From DASXKD01 sp963703605 (GTDB lineage Bacteria > Actinomycetota > Actinomycetes > Streptosporangiales > Streptosporangiaceae), in the NCBI GenBank assembly GCA_963703605.1, contig CAVPFC010000048.1:124001-188000 (forward strand): a DNA stretch of 64,000 nt, written 5' to 3'. Each line of letters opens with the position of its first letter. The first letter of the stretch is position 1. Below the pieces are notes generated by a model. The model was given only the letters and a program-made list of their open reading frames with translations, did no database searches and was not told where the DNA came from. This document shows, one piece after another, positions 26,612-34,652 of this stretch. The position numbers and the translations under genes were made by a program.

Positions 26612-29600
26612 TCACGGGCCGTTGACCGAGGCCAGGCCGGACGCCCGTTCGGCCTGGCTGAGCGTCGCGTTGACCCGTCGCTGCGCGATTTCCTCTAGCG
26701 CGGTCAGCGAGGACGTGGCGAGCTGGGAGCTCCACACCTCGATGCCGCCAACAAATGCCAGGACGATGTTTCTGCCATTAGGGCTGAACTCGGCGCTGTT
26801 GACTCCTCCGTCCGCGGCGGCAGTCAGGACCGTCAGCAGCTTGCCGGTGCTGGTAGCGAACACGCGCGCCGTGCCGTCGCTGCACGCGACCACGATCTCC
26901 TTGCCGTTCGGGCTGTAGGACGCGGTGTTCGGTGTCGGGCACGCGTCGAACGTCAGGACGGGCCGGTCGCGGCTCGCTGTCCACACGGTCACGTGGCCGC
27001 TTTCCGCGGCCGTGACGAACTCGCTGCCGGTGCGGTTGAACTCCAGATCACGGATCGCCGGGCCGAGCTTGCCGAGCAACCGGACCTCTGCCCCGGTGGC
27101 GGCGTTCCACACCTGAACGCGACCGGAGTCGTTAGCTGTCATGACCTGGCGTCCGCCCGGCCGGAACACCGCCGCCGTCATCGGAAAGTAGTCATGCGGG
27201 TTTAGCGTGTGCAGCAGCGCGCCCGTGCGCGCGTTCCGTATTTGCGCCAAGTCGTTGCTCGTGACGATCACGAGTCGGGAGCCATCGGGGCTGAAGTTGG
27301 CGCTGAGCGCCTGCCATGTTCCAAGGCCGATGTAGTGACGGGCGAATCTCGGCTGTTTTGCGGCTGCACTCTGCCACTGATCAACATAACTCCCGGTCGT
27401 GGTGGCGACCACAGAGCCGTCGGGGCTGAATTGGGCCGTCCGCACCCGGCCGCCGAGACCGGACAGCACGGCCAGCCGGCTGCCCCCGGCCGTCTCGACG
27501 TAGGCCCCGGAGCCGGCGACGACGACAAGCCGGGAACCGCCCGGGCTGTAAGCCGCAAAGCCCGCGTACGGTGTCGAGCCTGCCGTCGAGGCGCTGAACT
27601 CCTTTTGCAGGTCACGCGGGCGCGATAGCCAGACGCGGGTGGTGCCGTCGCTGCTGGCCGTGACGATCTGGCCGCCGCCGATGTCGAAACCAACGGCATT
27701 GACTCTGCCGGCGTTGCCAGCAAGCTTGACGAGTTGAAGGCTGTCGTACGGGTTCCAGACGCGCGCCAGCCCGTCGGTGTAGCCGACGACGACCAGCGTG
27801 CCCGCGGGGTTGAACTGCACGCTCGTGGCGGCCCCATCACCCGCGTAGAGAAAGTGGGTGTAAACCCTGGTGGTGCTGTCGAACAGCCGTACGGTGCCGT
27901 CGCCGTTGGCGGTGGCGACCTCCCTGCCGTCAGGGCTGAACACGACCTGGTTGGACAGAGCGCCTCCCAGGGCCAGCGACTGGCACCGCGGGGCGGAGCC
28001 GGAGCGGATCTCGCAGATGGCTGTGCCGTTCACCCCGGCCACCGCGAATTTCCTGGGGTCGACTGGGTCGGCGGCAACGCTGTAGGTGTACTGGGACGCG
28101 TCGATGCCGGGCTGAAGGTGCTGCCATGCCGATCCCGGTGTCCCCAGGTAGGCCCCTCTCGCCGTGGCGACCGCGAGCTGCGAGCCGCCGACGTAGCTGA
28201 TGTCTTTTACCGAACCGGCCATCCGCACCAACTGCAGTTGCCGCCCGCTGCTTGCGCTGAAGACGGCAAGCGTGCCCCCGCCGTAGCCGACGGCCACTTG
28301 CGTGCCGCCCGGGTTGAAGGCCACGACGTCCGCGGTCCCGCTCTTCCGGAAGCCATCGGTCGGCCGGAGGCGCACGAGGCGGCGCCCTGTGGGCACGCTC
28401 CAGATCCAGGAGTCACCGTCCTCGCCGGCACTCACCACCTTGGTGGCGTTGGCGGGATCGAACGCAGCCGAGAAGACCGTCGTACCGCTGTTCAGTTCCC
28501 GCACTTCCTGGCTCTCGGGCAGGGCCTGGCGGAGCGCCTCCTCTGCCAGGCTGGTGTATCGCACATGCAGCGCCTGCAAGGCGAGGAGCGTGCTCAGCTC
28601 CGGGTCAGTCGCCAGTCTCTCGTCCGCAGCCGCGGCAAGCTGGCGCGACAGCGCCTCGTTTCTGGCGGCATTCACGATGGCGTACCGGTAGCCGACCAAG
28701 ACGCCGATGACGGACACCACGGCAAGAAGGCTGGCTGCCAGCACGGCCAGGCGCCGGAGCCGGCGCGCGCGGCGCCGCTCCTCCTCGTGTGTCGCGATCG
28801 CCCGGTTGATCGCCGGTGCCAGGACGTCATGGAAGATCTCGTAGCGGCGGAAGCGGCGGGGATCCTGGCCGGGCGGCGCAGGAACCGGCCGGACGATCCG
28901 CGCGTGGTCGAGTTTTTCCAAGACATCCTCGACTTGCCGTTCGGTGCGGCCGGTCCGGGCGGCCAGGTCGGGGACGGACTCAGCGATCTTGCCCCCGGAC
29001 GGGGTCACCAGATAGTCGAAGACGTCCACGGCGGTCGCGCGCTCGCCGCTGCCGAGCGCGTGCAGCGCCATCTCCAGATGACTGTCGACGACCTTGCGGA
29101 CGCCTTCCAGGCCTTGCAGCGTCGACAGGCGGAGCTCGTGCGAGCCCTCGGCGCTTTCCCGGTCCCAGATCGTGGCCATGACCAGTTGCAGCAGCGGAGT
29201 CGCCACCCGGCCGTCATCCTCGGTGCCCGCCGGCGCCTCGCCGGCCCGCCATCGGCGTGGTAGGCCCGGACCTGGTCGAGCACCGCCTCGACCAGCTCGT
29301 CCTGGATTCCGACCGGTTCCCCGGCCCCCGACTGCCGGTTGTAGACCTCAAGCGGCTCGCGGATCGCCTTCTCTGCCGCTACCCGGTCAAGATAATCGAC
29401 ATGCAGGTAGTTCCCGTAAACGTTGGCGATCCGGCCGTTGAAAAGATCACCCAGTCCCGCATAGGCGTCCTCTCGGATCGAAATGAGAAAGTTCGCCGGG
29501 AAGCGGGCCCGGTTGATGCAGCCGGCGAGCTCATTTGCGAAACGCTCCGGCTCGGGCTCGCGTGCGGAATAGAGAAAGTACTCCTCGAACTGGTCGAGCA

Positions 29601-30033
29601 TGATGAGGAGGGTGGCCCCGGTCGCGTCCGTCGCTGCCTCGATCGCGGCCTCAAGGTCGCTGGGCAGCTCGGTGCCGGGCCTGCCCGCCAGGAACGGCTC
29701 GGCCGCCCGGCGGATCGCAGCGATCAGTTCGGGTACCGGATCGTCCTTCCAGGAGCTGAACACGACGGGGATGTCCACGCTCGCGCCCGGACTCGCCAGC
29801 CCGGCGGCCGCAAGCTGCCGCAGCCGCCAAGCCACGCCGGCCCGCAGCAGCGAGCTCTTGCCCACGCCGCTCTCCGCGTGCAGCAACGTCAGCCGGGCGG
29901 CCTGCAGGTTGGTTATGATCTGGCCGCGCTCCACGTCACGCCCGAAGAACCACGCACCGAATTCCTCATCGTAGTAATCGAGGCCGAAATAAGGACAATC
30001 GCGATGCGCGATTACTTCTTTAACCGTGGTCAC
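26612..30033 (-). CDS. nSTAND NTPase with WD40 repeats, frameshifted
   Basis: A STAND-type sensor ATPase of about 1,140 residues once one frameshift is corrected. The N-terminal NTPase domain has GAWFFGRDVERGQI, Walker A HAESGVGKSS (about 52-61) and Walker B LLIMLDQFEEY (about 142-152). After residue 265 (near 29238-29246) one base is missing and the sequence resumes in another frame as RVATPLLQLVMATIWDRE. A winged-helix-like section, a membrane segment (LAVLAASLLAVVSVIGVLV) and roughly 13 WD40-like blades (SPDG/NPAG motifs) follow. The GTG at 30033 overlaps the end of the TIR-SIR2 gene by 14 bp and has GGGAG upstream, so the two genes are coupled. Such proteins are sensors in prokaryotic conflict systems. 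Confidence 0.8.
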
Positions 30034-31624
30034 GGGGGAGTTCTCCCGCATTGGTCTCGACGAAGCGATAGAGCCCGGCCAGGTAGTCCGCAAGGCTGGA
30101 CTGATAAAGCGTCGCGCCCGCCTCTTGCCAGAGATCCCTCTCGAAGTTGTCGGGTTCGCTGGCAACGGCCCAGTATTTGGCGCGCCCAAACTCGGGACCG
30201 TCCCAGATCCGCTGCAGGAACACTCGCACCCGCCAGTCGGTTATTGGATAGCCCAGGAAGAGATAATTTGAGCGTCGCAACTTCGCGAGGATCTGTGCGG
30301 GCACTACCTCCTCGGCTGGCTGGCCGCTCAGGTAGCCGATGTAGTGGTCCTCGGTGATCACGTAATTGTCCTCCCAGGTGAAGCCCGCGGAGCGGTCCTC
30401 GACCGCGCCGTTGACCCGGAGGATCACCGGGCGTTCAAGTCTCCCGTCCTCCCCGATGGGAAAATCCGAGTAGCGGTTGGGGATGTCGACCGGCTGCGCG
30501 GATCCGCGCCAGGGCAGGTGAACAAACTTGCCTTGCGGCATGGGCTTCCGCGGCGTGACGTATACGGCCACGTCGAACTCCTCGTCCGCCTCCCGGAACG
30601 CCTTTTCGAGGGCCGCATCGTATTTGGGCGTGACGATCATCTGGTACCGCCTGCCGAGACGGCCGGGAAGTTGAGCAAGACCGCTGTGGACCGGCCCCGG
30701 TTCCGGGTCACCCCGGAGGGCCTTGTTCACCCATTCGAACAACTCCATCTCCCCGTAGGTGGCACCCGCGTGCTGCGCGGCCTCAGCCAGGCCCAGCTTC
30801 CTATCGCTCAGCCCCAGGCGGGCGCTGAGGTACCTGGCGAGATCACGGTCGTCGGGGAGCCCAGATCCCTCATGCCACGGCTGCGGGCGGCCCTCGGCAT
30901 TCGCGGCAGCACCGAGGAATACGACAAGGTGGTCCGCGTGCCTGAGCACCATCCGGTAGTGATTGTCGTCGGGCGCCGGCGCGACGCGGACCGCCGCGCT
31001 TGAGCTCTCCGGGCTGGGTGGCTCAGGCTCTGCGATGATTTTCGCCGCGGGACTATCTGCTGAAAGGTGACGCTGACCTTCTCCTTCAGAGCCCGCGGTG
31101 ACGGGCCCCGCTGCGATCTCGGCCAGCCGGGTCATCAGACGCTCGACGTCATCCAGCAGCTGCGTGTGCCGCAGGCGCTCGGCGTGGCAGCCAGCAAGTG
31201 CTTTCAGCGCCGGCGGCAATGCGTACTCGGCGGGGGCTTCGGCCTCGTCAACCAGGACAGGAATCACCGCGACGCGCGCGCCGCCGCGCAGCGCGAGGTC
31301 GATCTCCATGGCGACGTAGTCCTCAGCGCGCTGCCGCTGATGCTGGTCCAGGCTGGGCATCCATTGCGATCCGATCAGGACGATCAGAGCGCCAGCGTCC
31401 GCCAGCCGCGACTTTATCTCGGCGAGCCATCGCACACCGGGACGCAGCGAGCCGTTGTCGAAGAAGACGTTCTGCTCGCCGAACCGCTCAATAAGTTTCA
31501 GGTACAGCGCCCATGCCGTGCCCTGGGTGTCGGAGCGACGGTAGTTGATCGCAACCTTAAAGGCCGCTGCTGGCTCACTGGCAACCAGATAGCCCCCAGC
31601 GAGGGACGATTTCTCTGTATCCAT
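30020..31624 (-). CDS. TIR-SIR2 fusion protein
   Basis: A 534-residue protein carrying two NAD-related domains. The N-terminal TIR domain (about residues 20-155) reads KVAINYRRSDTQGTAWALYL, then QNVFFDNGSLRPGVRWLAEI and ALIVLIGSQWM. After an acidic, serine-rich linker, a SIR2-like domain (about 230-530) shows HLVVFLGAAANAEG, a central YQMIVTPKYDAALEKAF and the C-terminal FLGYPITDWRVRVFL. In SIR2_2 proteins the central motif is normally TTNYD; here the asparagine is lysine. TIR domains cleave NAD to make signals and SIR2 domains deplete NAD in Thoeris and related defences. The ATG at 31624 is preferred; no ribosome binding site is clear. It is coupled to the nSTAND gene downstream. Confidence 0.8.
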   Translation of the reverse strand: MDTEKSSLAGGYLVASEPAAAFKVAINYRRSDTQGTAWALYLKLIERFGEQNVFFDNGSLRPGVRWLAEIKSRLADAGALIVLIGSQWMPSLDQHQRQRAEDYVAMEIDLALRGGARVAVIPVLVDEAEAPAEYALPPALKALAGCHAERLRHTQLLDDVERLMTRLAEIAAGPVTAGSEGEGQRHLSADSPAAKIIAEPEPPSPESSSAAVRVAPAPDDNHYRMVLRHADHLVVFLGAAANAEGRPQPWHEGSGLPDDRDLARYLSARLGLSDRKLGLAEAAQHAGATYGEMELFEWVNKALRGDPEPGPVHSGLAQLPGRLGRRYQMIVTPKYDAALEKAFREADEEFDVAVYVTPRKPMPQGKFVHLPWRGSAQPVDIPNRYSDFPIGEDGRLERPVILRVNGAVEDRSAGFTWEDNYVITEDHYIGYLSGQPAEEVVPAQILAKLRRSNYLFLGYPITDWRVRVFLQRIWDGPEFGRAKYWAVASEPDNFERDLWQEAGATLYQSSLADYLAGLYRFVETNAGELPRDHG

Positions 31625-32703
31625 TTCTGCCTGCGCGGAGTGAGCTATCCATGGCCGCCGGGAATAGGCCGACCCTGATTCAGCCACCCAATCCCCATTG
31701 CTTCTTTGCCAGAAAGCATAAGGGGCCAATCCTCGCCGGTCAACGTCCAGGCCAGTCCGGCCTCTTCTGATCTCGGATGTGCGTCACCCGGGAGGTGGCC
31801 GGATGACCAGGCGCGCACCGGGCGCGGTTGCGCAGGCCGACGCGGGTGACGCGGGGTGAACCGTGTCAGCCAGCTCCGCCGGGGCCCGGAGCGGATCCGG
31901 GCCCCGGCCACGCTGCCCGACCAGACGGATGGGGGCGAATTCGAGCTGTGCCGACTCCTGGGCCGGGCCTGCTGGGGCTTAAGCGCTTCCGGCGTGAATT
32001 CCTCGCCTCAATCCGCCGGCTAACGAGATGTCGGCCTGCGATGTGTCAGGTGAAGGCGGGCTGCCTGGTCGCCGGCCGGCTGATCGTACGCCGCGTCAAG
32101 GACCTCAGCCCCAAGGCTGCCGCCGGCAGATCGAGTTGTTTCGGCTACACGCTGTGTTGACCGAACAGCCCTTTATAATGCTCCGGCCGCGGGTGACCAC
32201 CGCGACCACGCCGTGATGCAGCAGATCTCCGCGGACTGCACTGGCGACACGACCAATTCGGAAGCGATGACGAAGACGAATGTCTTTGCCGCCTGAGTCC
32301 CGCGTGCTATCCATTTCAGGCCGCTCCACTGCGGGCTCGATATTCTGCCGGCCACCCCCCAGACTTGCCGGGCCCCGCCCGGCCAAAGCCTTCTTTAGCT
32401 GATCGACGAACGCAAGGCCGCGAGTGTTGCGGCGGTCGGGGATGAAGGCATGCAGATGAGCCGGCTATGCAGGGGTTCGTCGGACTGGATGTTCATAGCC
32501 GCCTCTGTGGGTGGCCTCCCGGCGTGCCCATCATCCATTGATGGCATCACATGTCATTGTGTCGCCGCACTGTCCGGCCGGAAACCGCGTTCCAGGGACA
32601 CGGCGCCAGCCATGGGTCTGCGAGTCTCCAGCAGCGGCCGGGCAGCCCGCATACTATGGTCTGGGCCGCTGGTGCGGCTCCCGCCGGCCACGAGGAGACA
32701 ACA
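31625..32703. other. Divergent intergenic region of the island
   Basis: About 1.08 kb between the divergent TIR-SIR2 and SLOG-like genes. No intact gene is visible. It includes a transposase remnant (about 31985-32290) and presumably the promoters for both directions. TACTAT at 32652-32657, about 47 bp before the SLOG-like start, is a possible -10 element without a convincing -35. Confidence 0.5.
31985..32290 (+). pseudogene. Decayed IS1380-type transposase fragment
   Basis: Across two or three plus-strand frames the translation resembles the C-terminal part of IS1380-family transposases: GRLIVRRVKDLSPKAAAG, then ELFRLHAVLTEQPFIML, then AVMQQISADC. The family pattern is (A)RLIVRRVKDLNP...GELF...YHA.FT..P..ML...HR.HA...Q. 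The fragment has frameshifts, lacks the N-terminal half and shows no terminal repeats I could identify. It shows that a mobile element once inserted between the two divergent defence-like genes. Confidence 0.5.
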
Positions 32704-34623
32704 ATGGCAGCAGACAGGCCGATTTATCCTCAAGGCAAAGGCGATGCGAGGCACAGCTCCCGAGGTCATATTGACGTCCTGCAGCCATTTGTTCGCGTCG
32801 GTGTCACAGGGCATCGCGATCTGGTTAACCCAGATCAGGCCCGCAACACGGCTGCAGCGGCATTGCGCCGCGTGCTGGCCGTCCTGGAAACAGCCAAGTG
32901 GCCTGTCGGCATGCTGAGGTCGTCTGCTCCGAAGGCCACCACGCTCGGTTACCGCATCGTCTCGCCGCTTGCAGAGGGAGCCGACCGGGTCGTTGCCGAC
33001 CTGGCCCTCCATCCTGGTGACGGTCTATCCGGACACCCGGGCGAACTGGTAGTGCCGTTGCCGTTCGGGCTGGAGCGCTACCGGGGGCCCGACGGCCAGC
33101 CGGGAACGGACTGCTCCAGCCCGCAGTCACAGGCCCAATTCGACCGGCTCGCACGCATGGCCTTGTGGGTCCGGCCACTGCGCTCTCAGGCTCCCGACGG
33201 CCAAGCCGAGCGGGCTGCGTGGTATCGCGAGGTTGGCGAGTACGTCGTGAGGCATTGTGACGTGCTGTTCGCGCTGTGGGACGGCCGTGACAACGAGCAG
33301 GTGGGCGGCACCGCAGCGATCGTGCGGTTCGCCCTGGAGCGCGGCACGCCGGTGGTCTGGATTCCGGTCACCAGGAAGGGAATGCCTGCGCCCACGGTCC
33401 CGGGTGCAGCGGGTTCCTGGCTGCTGGACGACTCTGCTGCCAGGAAGGTGGACTTGAGCGCGACCGTGCGCGCACCGCTTGACCTCTCGTCGCCGCAGGC
33501 CCAGGCCGCACTCATCGGCCGCGGTCAGGCGCGGCGGCCCGCCCAGGGGTTCCTCCTGGAGCGACTGGCCAGGCTCGAGGAACTGGGACGGTATGCGCGT
33601 GACAGCGAGCGGGCCCGCCAGGACGTTGCGACGGAAAAACGTGCCGCAATGGCCGCCGGACCTGCCGGTGAAAGCCTCGTGGGCTCTATCACAGATTGGA
33701 TTGTCCCCGCCTATGGGATCTCGGACGGCCTAGCGCGGCGGTACCAGCTAAGGCTGAGGGGTCTCAACATCGGCGTCTATGCCGCAGCGGCGGCCGCGGT
33801 GGCATTCGGGGCGTTTGCGGCGATCATGTTTCCCTATGGGGGATACTGGCGGCTGCTAGTGATCTTCGAGGCTGCCCTGCTGGTGAGCTTGCTCTTGGTG
33901 CAGTCACTTGACCTGCGCAAGAAATGCCGGGACCGGTGGGTAGCATTCCGTGCGATGGGGGAGTACCTCCGCATCGGCCGTTACCTCGCTTTCGTGACCC
34001 CGAAAGCGACGAGCGGCCTAGAATTCGAGCGTTTCGCGCGACTGTACTCATGGTCGTCCGAGCCCGCCTCTACTCCGTGGTTTGCGCCTGTCCTGGAGCA
34101 TGCCTGGGACCGCAGGCCCGATCCAGAACCGCATAATCGCGATGTGCCGTGGCTCCGCGACTATCTGATCACCGATTGGATCGATAACCAGATCACGTAT
34201 CACGAGAAGAGGCAGGATGATCACTCGCGCTGGGACCGGATCTTCCGGTGGGCCATACAGATCACCCTGTTGGCCACTGTGCTGGCCGTGATACTGCATG
34301 TTTTCAGGGACTACTTCCCGGATTTCCTTGGAGCGCCTCATGGCCGGGACCTGACTCTGCTAACGCTGTCTTTCCTTGCTATCACCTTGACAAGCATAGC
34401 GGCAGCCTTCAACGGATACGCCGGGCAGCAGCGGCATAGCTTCCACTATGCTCGTTTTCGTCGCATGGCTGAAGAACTCAGGGGAATTAGGGACTCACTG
34501 CGTGCCGCAAAAGACATGGAGCAACTCAGGATGCATATCGCAGAGGTCCGCCGCGTGACCTTGGGCGAGACCACCAACTGGTTCGAGGGAATGCAGGAAC
34601 AGCTTATAGACTCGCCGACGTAG
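32704..34623 (+). CDS. SLOG-like domain protein with four TM segments
   Basis: A 639-residue predicted membrane protein. The ATG at 32704 follows GAGGAG (32692-32697). The N-terminal half (about 29-225) looks like a SLOG-type Rossmannoid nucleotide-binding domain: RVGVTGHRDL, SPLAEGADRVVADLAL, CDVLFALWDG and GGTAAIVRFALERGTPVVWI. Two hydrophobic hairpins follow, at about 355-375/383-402 and 515-533/549-568, each followed by charged helices (KKCRDRWVAFRAMGEYLRIG; RFRRMAEELRGI), recalling the SLATT two-TM effectors that occur with SLOG and SMODS domains. The inferred role is a ligand-gated membrane effector. It is divergent from the TIR-SIR2 gene and ends 29 bp from the rny stop. Confidence 0.7.
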   Translation: MAADRPIYPQGKGDARHSSRGHIDVLQPFVRVGVTGHRDLVNPDQARNTAAAALRRVLAVLETAKWPVGMLRSSAPKATTLGYRIVSPLAEGADRVVADLALHPGDGLSGHPGELVVPLPFGLERYRGPDGQPGTDCSSPQSQAQFDRLARMALWVRPLRSQAPDGQAERAAWYREVGEYVVRHCDVLFALWDGRDNEQVGGTAAIVRFALERGTPVVWIPVTRKGMPAPTVPGAAGSWLLDDSAARKVDLSATVRAPLDLSSPQAQAALIGRGQARRPAQGFLLERLARLEELGRYARDSERARQDVATEKRAAMAAGPAGESLVGSITDWIVPAYGISDGLARRYQLRLRGLNIGVYAAAAAAVAFGAFAAIMFPYGGYWRLLVIFEAALLVSLLLVQSLDLRKKCRDRWVAFRAMGEYLRIGRYLAFVTPKATSGLEFERFARLYSWSSEPASTPWFAPVLEHAWDRRPDPEPHNRDVPWLRDYLITDWIDNQITYHEKRQDDHSRWDRIFRWAIQITLLATVLAVILHVFRDYFPDFLGAPHGRDLTLLTLSFLAITLTSIAAAFNGYAGQQRHSFHYARFRRMAEELRGIRDSLRAAKDMEQLRMHIAEVRRVTLGETTNWFEGMQEQLIDSPT

Positions 34624-34652
34624 ATCCATTGGAGCAAGGCCCTGCGCTACCC

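Noticed and set aside
24178..26625. Open plus-strand frame of 815 codons opposite the LuxR-type gene
   Set aside because: No family resemblance; the minus strand carries Walker A and the LuxR helix-turn-helix.
31828..32160. Plus-strand frame of 110 codons in the island
   Set aside because: No ribosome binding site, and only its end resembles anything, namely an IS1380-type transposase that then changes frame; treated as part of a remnant.
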